A stretch of 64,000 nt of DNA, taken from NCBI RefSeq assembly GCF_002367995.1, contig NZ_AP018207.1, positions 5,259,963 through 5,323,962 on the forward strand, given 5' to 3'. Under the pieces are notes generated by a model. That model worked only from the letters and a program-made list of their open reading frames with translations. It was not told the DNA's origin and ran no database searches. The position numbers and the translations under genes are program-made. Source of the stretch: Calothrix brevissima NIES-22 (lineage in GTDB: Bacteria; Cyanobacteriota; Cyanobacteriia; Cyanobacteriales; Nostocaceae). This document shows positions 39,405 to 48,730 of this stretch, one piece after another (the first letter of the stretch is position 1; the number at the start of each line of letters is the position of its first letter).

Positions 39405-41678
39405 ATGAATATTAATCCATCTGAATCTATTGTAGAGATGAAACCACTATCACCGCCTTACTTTCTGTTCGGAACAAATGTGGATCGAAGTAGTAGCGAG
39501 CAATTTCTACTGAGCATATATGATTCTGGGCAAGCATCGATTTTTGTGGTGGATGTTCTCGAAGATGGGGATTTTCGCTATGTGGCGCTAAACCCGACTC
39601 ACGAACGCTGGATTGGAATTCGCTCGGATGAACTCAAAGGAAAAAAACCAGAGGATATTCTCTCACCAGCAGATGCGGTTAAGGTACGTCAGCATTATAG
39701 CGATTGCGTGCGGTTTGGTAAAACTATTTCCTACGAGCAATGCTTGCAATTTCAAGGAGTGAAAACTTGGTGGAGTACGACTTTAACGCCTTTGCGAGAT
39801 GCTAACTCAAGGATTTATCGCTTAATTGGCACTAGCAGTAATATTACACCAAGCAAACCAGTAGAACGCAGCGATCGCCTGCAACAGCAAAGAGCAAAAT
39901 TAGTAGAAGCGATCGCGCAAAGAATAGGTCAAGCTGAAGATTTAGAGACAATTCTCTCACAAATAGTTAAAGAGGCGCGGAATTTATTAGATAGCGATCG
40001 CGTTTTGATTTACCGCTTCGGAGCTAATGGCAATGATGCACTGATTGCTGAAGCTACTATAGCTGCTAGCGGGCCCTTATTGAATCAAAATATCACCGAT
40101 CCTTGCTTCAGTAGCAAAAATCGCGATCGCTATCAACGAGGAGGAATTCAAGTAATTGAAGATATCTACGCAGCTGGGTTGCATCCTTGTCAAATCGACT
40201 TTCTCGCCTCGTTACAAGTCAGAGCGAATTTAGTTGTCCCCATTCTCTCCCAGCAGCAATTATGGGGATTGTTAATTGCTCAACATTGCCATCAACCCCA
40301 TCAATGGCAAGATTCAGAAATAGACTTACTTAAGCATCTCGCAAATCAAATCGGGATTGCCACCCAGCAAATAGAACTTCAGCAGCAAGTACAGCAACTC
40401 AAAGCTGAAATCGAGTTACAAAGGCATAACTATACAGCCAAATTGCAGAAAATCCAAGCATTTCAAGCACTGACGCGCCGGATGACAGCACAACTTTGCG
40501 ACAATGTAGATATTAACCAGATACTAGAAACAGTAGTTGGGGAATTAGCTCAATTATTACAAAGCGATCGCTGTCATCTGGAACTTTACGATAGTAACAG
40601 CACCACAGCAACCATCGCCTATGAGTACAGCAATAGCCCACCCTTCTGCGCGGGATTAACAAAATCAGTTGCAGACTTCCCCGAAATTTATCAAAAATTA
40701 TTGCAAAAACAACCTCTGCATTCTGTAGAAATTTTACCTGGATGGCAACCTCAAATCCGGTTAATTACGCAGATAGCTTACCCGATATTTGATGCTCAAG
40801 GAACGATTGGTAATCTTTGGGTGATTCGCGCCACACAACAACCATTTGATGAATGGGAACAGGAAATAGTGGCGCAAATCGCCAATGAATGCGCGATCGC
40901 TATACGTCAATCGCGGTTGAATGAAACTATCCAAACCCAGGCGCAAGAATTAAATAAAAGCGATCGCCTCAAAAGCGAATTTCTCCGCACCCTCGCCCAA
41001 GAATTGCGTACACCCATCACCAGCATCAGCCTTGCAGCCCAAACCCTAGAAAGCGTCCTCACAACCGAGAAATTAGCCGATAAAGATATAGTTTCCCAAC
41101 TATTGCAGATTCTCCATAGCGAATGTGGCAGAAGTAGCAAATTAATCAAAGACTTACTGACACTCACCCAAACCCAAACCCCACTCGATCACCATACCCT
41201 CATCCCCATCGATTTACAAACCTGGCTACATCCAATTATCGAATCCTTTCGCGAAGTTACAGCCTGTCAGCGTCAGCATCTCAAACTAGATGTACAAACA
41301 GCCCTCCCACCTTTAGAAACAGACATCACCGAATTAGAGCGCATCGTCACCGAACTTTTGAGCCATGTCTGCAAATACACACCAGCAGGCGAGACAATTA
41401 CCGTATCTGCATACTTGATAGCAGATATGATGCAGATTAGCTTCCACAATTCCGGGTTAGAAATATCTGCCAAACAACAAGCAAAAATTTTTCAGCCGTT
41501 TTATTACCTGAGCAAAAACGATTCTTGGAAACATAGCGGAACTGGGCTAGAACTAGCATTAGTCGAGAAAATGGTGAAACATTTAGGCGGTGCAATTCAA
41601 GTAGAAACTGTAGCTGGAGGAACTAGCTTTATCGTGAAATTCCCGACAGCCGAAAAATTGCTTCGATTTGAGGACTAG
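39405..41678 (+). CDS. PAS-GAF-GAF sensor protein with degenerate histidine kinase core
   Basis: A 757-residue soluble sensor. PAS domain (about 35-145), GAF1 of the phytochrome-like group but without a bilin cysteine (about 165-325), coiled coil, GAF2 (about 355-505), then a HisKA/HATPase-shaped C-terminus. Key catalytic residues are missing. The H-box reads LAQELRTPITS with Gln532 (CAA) where the phospho-accepting His should be. The N-box has His654 (LLSHVCKYTP), the G1 box has Asn682 (FHNSGLEIS) and the G2 box reads GTGLELA. It therefore looks like a pseudokinase, possibly an allosteric partner. The reading frame is intact, so it is maintained as protein. Confidence 0.9.
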   Translation: MNINPSESIVEMKPLSPPYFLFGTNVDRSSSEQFLLSIYDSGQASIFVVDVLEDGDFRYVALNPTHERWIGIRSDELKGKKPEDILSPADAVKVRQHYSDCVRFGKTISYEQCLQFQGVKTWWSTTLTPLRDANSRIYRLIGTSSNITPSKPVERSDRLQQQRAKLVEAIAQRIGQAEDLETILSQIVKEARNLLDSDRVLIYRFGANGNDALIAEATIAASGPLLNQNITDPCFSSKNRDRYQRGGIQVIEDIYAAGLHPCQIDFLASLQVRANLVVPILSQQQLWGLLIAQHCHQPHQWQDSEIDLLKHLANQIGIATQQIELQQQVQQLKAEIELQRHNYTAKLQKIQAFQALTRRMTAQLCDNVDINQILETVVGELAQLLQSDRCHLELYDSNSTTATIAYEYSNSPPFCAGLTKSVADFPEIYQKLLQKQPLHSVEILPGWQPQIRLITQIAYPIFDAQGTIGNLWVIRATQQPFDEWEQEIVAQIANECAIAIRQSRLNETIQTQAQELNKSDRLKSEFLRTLAQELRTPITSISLAAQTLESVLTTEKLADKDIVSQLLQILHSECGRSSKLIKDLLTLTQTQTPLDHHTLIPIDLQTWLHPIIESFREVTACQRQHLKLDVQTALPPLETDITELERIVTELLSHVCKYTPAGETITVSAYLIADMMQISFHNSGLEISAKQQAKIFQPFYYLSKNDSWKHSGTGLELALVEKMVKHLGGAIQVETVAGGTSFIVKFPTAEKLLRFED

Positions 41679-41698
41679 CAAAGCCGCCAGCCATTTGC

Positions 41699-41704
41699 TA
41701 TAAT
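41699..41704 (+). promoter_or_regulatory. -10 box of tRNA-Lys
   Basis: A perfect TATAAT twelve bases before the tRNA. No good -35 element is seen at 17 bases. Confidence 0.5.
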
Positions 41705-41716
41705 CACTTTTTGTAT

Positions 41717-41788
41717 GGGTGACTAGCTCAACGGTAGAGCATCGGACTCTTAATCCGCTGGTTCTGAGTTCGAATCTCAGGTCACCCA
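41717..41788 (+). tRNA. tRNA-Lys(CTT)
   Basis: Acceptor GGGTGAC/GTCACCC, D arm GCTC...GAGC with AACGGTA loop, anticodon loop CTCTTAA giving anticodon CUU (reads AAG), T arm CTGAG-TTCGAAT-CTCAG. No CCA is encoded. It follows the sensor gene by about 40 bases on the same strand. Confidence 0.93.
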
Positions 41789-41894
41789 TCTCCTGTAAGT
41801 TTTTTCACGAGTTAAATAGCGATCGCACTTTCTCCTATAGCTATTCTCATTTCCAGCAATACAGCAGATTGCTAGTTGGTGAAGTACAGATTAT

Positions 41895-41935
41895 ATCGTT
41901 GATTGTAGGGGCACTGGCACTGCCATGCCCTGAAA
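41895..41935. repeat. REP-like palindrome
   Basis: GTAGGGGCACTGGCACTGCC then ATGCCC: the same GGGGCA...TGCC family as the REPs beside the RAYT at 12838. Confidence 0.5.
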
Positions 41936-42045
41936 TCTGCTGTATCTGTAGGGACAAGTTATTCAAGATATATCTATTTCAAAGCCAGACGTTTGGTACT
42001 GTGCCCTGACTGCGTCGATAATCTAATTGGTGCTATTTTTTGTAA

Positions 42046-42305
42046 TTAACCAGCCTCAAAGACTCGTTAACCAGTATCAAAGACTCGTTAACCAGTATCA
42101 AAGACTCGTTAACCAGTATCAAAGACTCGTTAACCAGCCTCAAAGACTCGTTAACCAGTATCAAAGACTGGTTAACCAGCCTCAAAGACTCATTAACCAG
42201 TATCAAAGACTCATTAACCAGTATCAAAGACTGATTAACCAGCCTCAAAGACTCATTAACCAGTATCAAAGACTGATTAATCAGCCTCAAAGACTCATTA
42301 ACCAG
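42046..42305. repeat. 21-bp minisatellite, 12 copies
   Basis: Twelve exact-length 21-bp units plus a partial one. Consensus TTAACCAG-(TAT or CCT)-CAAAGACTCG. Two unit types alternate in the order C T T T C T C T T C T C, and the last base pair of the unit drifts from CG through GG to CA and GA along the array. Both strands are open across it, because 21 is a multiple of three (NQYQRLV on plus, LVNESLI on minus). There is no ribosome-binding site and the repeat ends in another dispersed repeat, so coding is doubtful. Confidence 0.9.
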
Positions 42306-42390
42306 GGGTAGGTTGGGTTGAGGAACGAAACCCAACACCCGAAAACTGTGGTATTGTTGGGTTTCACGACCTTTAACCCAACCTACATTT
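42306..42390. repeat. Dispersed GTAGGTTGGGTT palindrome
   Basis: GGTAGGTTGGGTTGAGGAACG...GTTGGGTTTC...AACCCAACCTAC. The same element occurs near 29095 and twice near 36990-37074. It can fold as a long imperfect hairpin. Confidence 0.7.
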
Positions 42391-42547
42391 ATTATTCTCT
42401 TCCCAAAGTGATAGAAGAGGTTAATCAGCCTTATCCTCAAAGTTTTGATTAGATGGGTAGGGGCACGGCACCAGTAAGATAATTTGATATACCGAAAGAT
42501 TGTGGATGTTCCCTACAAAGAATTTATTTGTCGCAAACATTATGTAA

Positions 42548-42577
42548 AGAGCCAAGATATTCAGGAATCTTGGCTCT
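42548..42577 (-). terminator. Terminator of the isoaspartyl peptidase gene
   Basis: AGAGCCAAGAT (42548-42558) pairs perfectly with ATCTTGGCTCT (42567-42577), 37 bases past the stop. The following T run on the minus strand is short (TTTACATA). Confidence 0.7.
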
Positions 42578-42613
42578 TGTATGCTGAATGATAATTACTG
42601 AATTTTAAATAAT

Positions 42614-43579
42614 TCAATCAGGATCAACGATAGAACCGACATTTGTTGCTACTGGTAGTTCTAAGGTATCGCCCAGCTTGTAACCATCATGGTAGGCGGC
42701 GAGTAAGACTTGACTGGTTTTACCCCAAGCGATCGCGCCAGTTGCATCCAGTGCGATCGCGCCAAAATCCCGTTGATTGTCATCGGCTTCCGCAAATGAG
42801 CGTTGCATTGCCTCTTGCAAAGACATTCCATCAGTTACGCGCACAACTATTTTGGCGGCTAGACATTCATCAATAATATCTTCCCCAATTCCCGTACAGC
42901 TTACCGCAGCTTTAGTTGTGGCATAATTACCCGCAGGCATAGCCGAATCACTCACTCTGCCAATCCGCTCAAAGCCTTTACCACCAGTAGAAGTACCAGC
43001 AGCTAATCTACCATAAGTATCTAAAGCTACTACCCCAATAGTGCCGCGTCCTGCATTACTGCTTTCCACAAGTTCCGGCTCGGCAACAACTCCAGCCATT
43101 GTACTTTTAAAATTATCCTGCCGTTCCTGTATCCATTCTTGCAACCGCAAATCAGTCAAAGCATTATAGCTAGGAATTTGTAACTCCCGCGCCAATTCTG
43201 CTGAACCGTAATCTGACAGTACCCTGTCTGGAGATGTTTGTAAAAATTGTGCCAACTGGATGGGATTTTTTACCCGCGAGACATTAATGACACCACTGAA
43301 GCGTCGTAATGTTCCATCCATCAGGGAAGCACTCATGCGGATTTGCCCATCAGATTGCAGTACCGAACCAGTACCAGCATTAAAGCGGGGGTTATCTTCT
43401 AATAATTGGCAGCCTAGCACCACAGCTTCAGAAGCATTTGCTCCCGAAGCTAGCAGAGAATACACTTCCTCTACCACTTGATAAAGCGCTTGGCGCACCG
43501 CCTCCACTCCACCTTTTCCGTGTAGTGAACTCCCAGCCCCTCCATGAATAATTAATTTTGGCTGCACCTGTAACTTCAT
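42614..43579 (-). CDS. iaaA: Isoaspartyl peptidase / plant-type L-asparaginase
   Basis: A 321-residue Ntn-hydrolase precursor that self-cleaves into two subunits. The nucleophile is the Thr in NAGRGTIGVVALD (about residue 180), preceded by a variable linker. IIHGGAGS at the N-terminus, FNAGTGSVLQSDGQIRMSA and STGGKGFERIGRVSDS are family signatures for substrate and sodium binding. It hydrolyses isoaspartyl dipeptides and asparagine; in cyanobacteria related enzymes also finish cyanophycin breakdown by cleaving beta-Asp-Arg. Followed by a clean terminator. Confidence 0.93.
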   Translation of the reverse strand: MKLQVQPKLIIHGGAGSSLHGKGGVEAVRQALYQVVEEVYSLLASGANASEAVVLGCQLLEDNPRFNAGTGSVLQSDGQIRMSASLMDGTLRRFSGVINVSRVKNPIQLAQFLQTSPDRVLSDYGSAELARELQIPSYNALTDLRLQEWIQERQDNFKSTMAGVVAEPELVESSNAGRGTIGVVALDTYGRLAAGTSTGGKGFERIGRVSDSAMPAGNYATTKAAVSCTGIGEDIIDECLAAKIVVRVTDGMSLQEAMQRSFAEADDNQRDFGAIALDATGAIAWGKTSQVLLAAYHDGYKLGDTLELPVATNVGSIVDPD

Positions 43580-43611
43580 ATATTGTTTGCGCTATTTGCG
43601 TCTCGGTGGTG

Positions 43612-43782
43612 TTAGTTTGAGTTGGTTTTATTTTTAACTTCAGAACGCCGACGGCGGCAACGTTCTGAGCAGTATTTAACTTCGTCCCAGCAATCTTGCC
43701 ATTTCTTGCGCCAAGTAAAGGGACGTTCGCATACCGGACAAATTTTGCTAGGCAAGTCAGATTTAGAACTTGTACGCCCCAT
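43612..43782 (-). CDS. DUF2256 family small zinc-binding protein
   Basis: About 56 residues from the ATG at 43782 ([13 protein letters not shown]). Two Cys pairs, CPVC and [10 protein letters not shown], form a likely zinc ribbon around [15 protein letters not shown], the DUF2256 signature. Basic C-terminus. Function unknown; in many bacteria it neighbours photolyase or cryptochrome genes, but not here. It lies 32 bases upstream of the isoaspartyl peptidase gene, so the two are probably co-transcribed. Confidence 0.88.
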   Translation of the reverse strand: MGRTSSKSDLPSKICPVCERPFTWRKKWQDCWDEVKYCSERCRRRRSEVKNKTNSN

Positions 43783-44150
43783 GTGAATACTGTGCAAATA
43801 AGAGAAAAAATGCGAGAGCGATGGAAAAACATTATAACTAAATTGTTACAACCGGAGGATACTTTTACCAAATAAATGTGGGGTGACTCCCCCTAGAGGG
43901 TGATTTCCCCTCATTCTGCCGAAAGATTGCGGCAGATTTGGGGTATCTGAGACTCTACATCAATTGTCAAAGCCCTGATTTAGAGAGATTTTAGTGGTAT
44001 TCCCGCGATTTACATCGAGAAAAATCGCAGTCAATGTCAGGATTTGCTAGTAGTAAAAAGTCTGCAAATTTGTGGGTTATACCCCTCACAAATCAAGTTA
44101 AAATATAATGTTGTTTTAATGACTTAATAATAAAGTGTATCTACTTAAAT

Positions 44151-44183
44151 AGATCCCCGACTTCTTGAAGAAGTCGGGGATCT
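44151..44183. terminator. Perfect 16-bp palindrome after the GAF sensor gene
   Basis: AGATCCCCGACTTCTT, one G, and the exact reverse complement: a 33-base hairpin 12 bases beyond the stop of the minus-strand sensor gene. The same AGTCGGGGATCT element is a common dispersed repeat in cyanobacteria. It probably doubles as terminator, though no long T run follows. The rest of 43783-44194 holds no gene. Confidence 0.7.
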
Positions 44184-44194
44184 AGGTTTTGAGT

Positions 44195-47083
44195 TCAAGA
44201 ATTTGCTAAAGGCAACAATAAACGGCTGACTATGCGACCATCTTCTAATTGATAGAAATTTAATTCGCCTTTCATTTGGCGGCTAAAATTTTTGCAGATG
44301 AGTAAGTGCAAACCCGGAGGTTTATCGAGGCTAGATACAGCTAAGACATCTTGAGGTTGAGTTTGATTGAGTTCTGCTAGAATCTGTGGTGCGATTTCGC
44401 CGTTGTCGGTAATCGAAATATCTACCATACCTTCTTGTAAGCGGCGACACCAAATATCAACTCTACCGCCAGATGGAGAACGGTGACAGGCTGTCAGCAA
44501 TAATTCATGCAACAGTAGTTCGACTTTTACCATGTCGCCAGCGATCGCCATTGCGGATCGATCGGCTAAGGTTTGAGTATTATGCAAATCTGTAGCAGTT
44601 TTGTTCGCGTCTTGATTGGCGTCTGACGATCCTAAACCATGTACACCAATCCACAGCTTATTTTGTTTGAGTAAATTATCTAATCTAGCGATCGCTCTTT
44701 TCAATAAACTGGCTAGGGGTACAGTTTCCCATTTTACTTGTAATTCCCATTGCTCATTTTGAAGCAGGTGAGCGATCGCAGCTGTTGTCTGCTCTAATTG
44801 TCGCAGGATTGGCTGGGTGCGTTTATCTTTATTTTCTGGCGCATTCATCCCCAAATCGTTGAATTGGGCGATTAATGGTGTTGTTGCTTTGTAAATTTCT
44901 TCCAGACTGCGGTGCTTATACCAATTGAGTTGTCGTAAATCCTTGGTTGTCGCCGCTAGAAGTTGAGTAATGTCCTGTTGACGCTGTAACCAAGCCAGTT
45001 GAAAAACCAGAGTTTCCGCCGCACTCAGGCTTTGTTCTGACCAATAACGTTGTCGATGATCGGCTAAAATAACTACGCTGGTAGGTTGACTATATGTGTA
45101 AGTACGTAAAGCCATTACTAAAATTTGACCGATATCATAACCAGACAACCAATTTCTCGTTGGTGGCGGTAAATCATCTATAGTTAGGCTTAAGTAACTT
45201 TCTTGGCTGATTGTCCACTGAATTAGTGCTTCAGTGTGGAGAGGAATTGATGTATTGACAACTACCTCAAATCCCTCATTGGAGATTAGTCCAGGAATGA
45301 TTGTGGCGCGATCGTCACCAGGCGACCAAGATAGCATAATTGCCAAGGGACAATTGACAACAGCTGCAATTTGTTGCAGTGCAGTGCGTTCTAAATGATA
45401 TTCTCCTGTCTGCGTTGTTTGGTTCTGATTTTGTCCCAAAATATGTAAGCATTGTTGAAAGCTTTGCAAAATAGTTTTTTGCTGCTCGTTACTGCCTTGT
45501 AACTGCCATTGACGAACAATGACACCAACTTGTTGACTGACAATCCACAGCAGTTCCTTTTCTAAATTCGTCCAAGAACGATATCTTTCATGAGCAACGA
45601 CAACAAGGGCTGTAGGCGAACTACCTTGAGCGCAGTTGCAAATTAACAAGGAATGGATGCCATTGTCGCTGAAAAAGGGACGCCAGTTAAAAAATCGTAA
45701 ATCGTCGTCTAAATTCTCAATTTCGACGGCTTCTGTAGCCCGTTGTAGTAGCTGTCTATCTAAGTCTTTGAGTGCATTGAGATTATATGCCAAAGGTCGG
45801 CGATTTGAAAGTTGACTTTGGTGAAGAATTTGATAGTGATTTTGATCGGGATCGTAGCGCAACAATAAAAAGCGGGTACTAGCTAATCGCTCTAAAACTC
45901 GCTGGGCGCAGATGTGTAGTACTTGTTGTAAGTCATGCTCGCCATAAATAGCTTGAGCTACTTGACTGGTTAACTGAGCATCGGCGCGAATTTGGCTGAT
46001 GGTAGCTTCCATGTTTTCCGTGGGAGCCGTTAAAGAGATGAATCCCGCAGCGCTTTGAATAAAATTCTTGTCTGCATCAGTCCAGATACGCGGTTGATGA
46101 CCTTCCACTGCTAAAAAACCCAGCAAGTCTTTTTGACAGATAATGGGAGCTGCTAAAAGCGATCGCACTCGCAGGCGTTGTAGTAGTTTACCGGTAACAT
46201 GAGTGTTGAGAGAACTACGCGATTCACCAATCCAGACAATTTGATTGACCGCTAAAGCATAATAAAATTCTGTCAAATCTTGGGCAGAAATTCCTAGTGG
46301 TGGTTGACCTGGCGCAGCAGCATTGCGGCTAGGATTAACCAGCTGATTGCTCGTCCGACACCAAAAGGAGCGTCCTTCGCGTTGAAACCAGTAAATATTT
46401 GTCCTTGAGGGCGCAACAAATTGATGGGTAGCTTCCACAACTGTTTCTAGTTTTTCCTCAAAGTTAGTTAAAGAGCGTAAACTATCTAGCAATCGCAACA
46501 AAGGCTCATCAATACGCTTGGCTTGCTTTTGTTGTAAATCTATCTCGTATTGATAAAGTACCGCCCCCAATTCAGCTAATACTATCGATAATCTGGCTTT
46601 AGCATCTCCACCCAGTAAAAAGCCCCAATTTTGGGAACCGAGTAATACTAAACCCAAACATCGGTCTCGATAGCGAATGGGTAAAATTACCGTACCTTGA
46701 ATTTTAAATCTTTTTGCGACTTCCTTTAATGTTTCTGCCCGATGTTCAACTCTTAAATCTGCTAATCCCAACGGGCGTTGTTCAATTACGACTTGTTCTA
46801 ATAAATCGCCAGGACTAAGCACTAGGCGCTGATATAAAAAATTACTTTCTTTTGTCGGCGTAATTCCGCCTTTACCGAATAATGTATGATTCAGGCGATC
46901 GTAAAGAGCAATCCAAATTAGCTGGTAATCGAAGTGCTCTCTAATATAAGCAATAGTGGTTTCGATTAAAACTTCAACATTATCTTCTTCCCTGAGTTGT
47001 TGAAGGACACGCCCCAAGGAATGTATCTGTTTTTCAGCAGCTATCGATTTTTCTGGCGGCCCCATCTGTTTATTATGCAACAT
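44195..47083 (-). CDS. Multi-GAF sensor with atypical kinase-like C-terminus
   Basis: A 962-residue soluble protein with about four GAF or GAF-like domains (about 35-185, 210-350, 375-530, 560-710), then a helical segment (LRQLNWYKHRSLEEIYKAT, about 725) and a HATPase-like end (about 790-955). The kinase motifs are altered. No HE(L/I)RTP H-box is found; the only His in the dimerisation-like helix is in WYKHRSLEE. The N-box lacks Asn (ELLLTACHRSP). G1 keeps TDNG but continues EIAP, and G2 reads PPGLHLLICKNF. It may be a divergent kinase or a pseudokinase. Divergent from pyrD. Confidence 0.85.
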   Translation of the reverse strand: MLHNKQMGPPEKSIAAEKQIHSLGRVLQQLREEDNVEVLIETTIAYIREHFDYQLIWIALYDRLNHTLFGKGGITPTKESNFLYQRLVLSPGDLLEQVVIEQRPLGLADLRVEHRAETLKEVAKRFKIQGTVILPIRYRDRCLGLVLLGSQNWGFLLGGDAKARLSIVLAELGAVLYQYEIDLQQKQAKRIDEPLLRLLDSLRSLTNFEEKLETVVEATHQFVAPSRTNIYWFQREGRSFWCRTSNQLVNPSRNAAAPGQPPLGISAQDLTEFYYALAVNQIVWIGESRSSLNTHVTGKLLQRLRVRSLLAAPIICQKDLLGFLAVEGHQPRIWTDADKNFIQSAAGFISLTAPTENMEATISQIRADAQLTSQVAQAIYGEHDLQQVLHICAQRVLERLASTRFLLLRYDPDQNHYQILHQSQLSNRRPLAYNLNALKDLDRQLLQRATEAVEIENLDDDLRFFNWRPFFSDNGIHSLLICNCAQGSSPTALVVVAHERYRSWTNLEKELLWIVSQQVGVIVRQWQLQGSNEQQKTILQSFQQCLHILGQNQNQTTQTGEYHLERTALQQIAAVVNCPLAIMLSWSPGDDRATIIPGLISNEGFEVVVNTSIPLHTEALIQWTISQESYLSLTIDDLPPPTRNWLSGYDIGQILVMALRTYTYSQPTSVVILADHRQRYWSEQSLSAAETLVFQLAWLQRQQDITQLLAATTKDLRQLNWYKHRSLEEIYKATTPLIAQFNDLGMNAPENKDKRTQPILRQLEQTTAAIAHLLQNEQWELQVKWETVPLASLLKRAIARLDNLLKQNKLWIGVHGLGSSDANQDANKTATDLHNTQTLADRSAMAIAGDMVKVELLLHELLLTACHRSPSGGRVDIWCRRLQEGMVDISITDNGEIAPQILAELNQTQPQDVLAVSSLDKPPGLHLLICKNFSRQMKGELNFYQLEDGRIVSRLLLPLANS

Positions 47084-47184
47084 ACTTGTAATATATAAGA
47101 TGCCCAGAAACGCATCATGATACTAACTGGCGTTTAAAAATAGCATTGAAAAATTAGGGGAGATAAAGAATTTTTTTGGAAAAT

Positions 47185-47221
47185 AATGTTAACTGTTGAC
47201 TGTTGACCGTTGACTGTTGAC
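47185..47221. repeat. TTGACTG heptamer tract
   Basis: About five units of the TGACTGT family between the sensor gene and pyrD, ending 37 bases before the pyrD ATG. Confidence 0.7.
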
Positions 47222-47257
47222 AAGCAACCAACGCCCCATCCCCCAACCCCAATAGAA

Positions 47258-48400
47258 ATGGATATTTATCAATTAGCAATTAGACCTGTTTTGTTTAATC
47301 TGCTCAAAACAGATCCAGAGTGGTTACACCACAAAACAATTAATACTCTTAGCTGGCTTTCCCAAACAAGCGATCGCCCCCCTGCTAGCTGGGTGAAACA
47401 CTTCCTTGAGCAGTCATTATGTTTATATGACCCCCGTTTAGAACAAAATCTCTTTGGGTTAAACTTTCCCAACCCCTTAGGTTTAGCAGCTGGGTTTGAC
47501 AAGGATGGTCTTGCTACCCAGCTTTGGTCAAGCTTTGGTTTTGGTTTTACTGAATTGGGAACGGTAACATTTGTTCCCCAACCAGGCAATCCTCGTCCAC
47601 GGTTGTTTCGCTTGCCTTTAGACCAAGCTGTCCTCAACCGCATGGGCTTTAATAATAGCGGTGCGGCAGCAATGGCGGCAAGATTGGCATCTGGGAAACA
47701 AGAATTAAACCAGCGCATACCTCTAGGTATAAATTTAGGTAAATCTAAGGTCACACCCCTTGAAGATGCTGCAAATGATTACCTGAATAGTTTTCGTTTA
47801 CTGCAAAATTTGGGAGACTATTTTGTTGTTAATGTTTCTTCTCCGAATACGCCAGGGTTGCGATCGCTCCAAGATGCAGCCATGCTCGGCTCTATCTTGG
47901 ATTTATTGCAACAAGACAATAAAACACAAAAGCCGATTTTTGTCAAGATAGCACCTGATTTAGAATGGGAAGCGATCGCGGATATTATTACTTTGGCTCA
48001 TACATATCAAATTGCGGGTTTAATTGCCACTAACACCACTATTCGCCGAGATTTGCTGAAAACCCAAGTCATTGCCAAGACTGGTAACCCTGTACAAGCA
48101 GAAGCTGGTGGAATTAGCGGCGCACCATTACGCGATCGCTCAACCGAAGTAATTCGTTTTATTTGGCAGCAAACCCAAGGGCAATTGCCCATTATTGGCG
48201 TTGGTGGTATCTTTTCCGCAGCCGATGCTTGGGAAAAAATTACTGCTGGTGCAAGCCTAATTCAAGTTTACACAGGCTGGATTTACGAAGGCCCGATGAT
48301 GGTACGCCGCATTCTCACAGGTTTACTTTCTAAGTTAGAAGAAAGCGGATTAACTTCTATTAATGCTGCTGTAGGTATAGCAGCAAAAGCTAAAAATTGA
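47258..48400 (+). CDS. pyrD: Dihydroorotate dehydrogenase (quinone), class 2
   Basis: About 380 residues from the ATG at 47258 ([13 protein letters not shown]); an upstream TTG frame runs through heptamer repeats and is unlikely. The N-terminal helices (about 1-45) form the membrane and quinone-entry domain of class 2 enzymes. The FMN barrel has [35 protein letters not shown] and [14 protein letters not shown] with the catalytic Ser, then [12 protein letters not shown] and the phosphate motif GVGGIFS. Fourth step of pyrimidine synthesis, feeding electrons to plastoquinone. Confidence 0.95.
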   Translation: MDIYQLAIRPVLFNLLKTDPEWLHHKTINTLSWLSQTSDRPPASWVKHFLEQSLCLYDPRLEQNLFGLNFPNPLGLAAGFDKDGLATQLWSSFGFGFTELGTVTFVPQPGNPRPRLFRLPLDQAVLNRMGFNNSGAAAMAARLASGKQELNQRIPLGINLGKSKVTPLEDAANDYLNSFRLLQNLGDYFVVNVSSPNTPGLRSLQDAAMLGSILDLLQQDNKTQKPIFVKIAPDLEWEAIADIITLAHTYQIAGLIATNTTIRRDLLKTQVIAKTGNPVQAEAGGISGAPLRDRSTEVIRFIWQQTQGQLPIIGVGGIFSAADAWEKITAGASLIQVYTGWIYEGPMMVRRILTGLLSKLEESGLTSINAAVGIAAKAKN

Positions 48401-48730
48401 AAAAATTTAGCAGTGATGATTGTTGTAAGTTTGAGTTGTGACTATATTCCAACTCAAACTTACTCATTCCAGAAATGGGCTAATATATCCCATCTGAAAA
48501 TTTCCTCACTGTTAACTGTTGACTGATTGTTGACTGGTTGTTGACTGATGAATGATATTTTTCCCTTGGCAAAAGCAAGACAAAATTAAGTAGCTAAATA
48601 AGTGGGCGAGGAAAATGAACCAAACTATGTACTTTACGTAAACATATTTGAAACCCTGACCAATGAATAATGACTAATGACTAATGACAGTCCTAGCCAT
48701 TGTTCTTCAATTACGCCAACTTACTTAAGT
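48401..48730. other. Intergenic region
   Basis: No gene in 330 bases between convergent genes. TGTTGACTG-type units near 48510-48550. Nothing else recognised. Confidence 0.45.

Noticed and set aside
42046-42305. CRISPR array
   Set aside because: Units are directly adjacent 21-mers with no unique spacers and no cas genes nearby.
42027-42440. Repeat proteins on either strand of the minisatellite
   Set aside because: Open frames follow from a 21-base period; no ribosome-binding sites, and the frames end in a dispersed repeat.
47269-47754. Minus-strand 161-residue frame
   Set aside because: Antisense shadow of pyrD.
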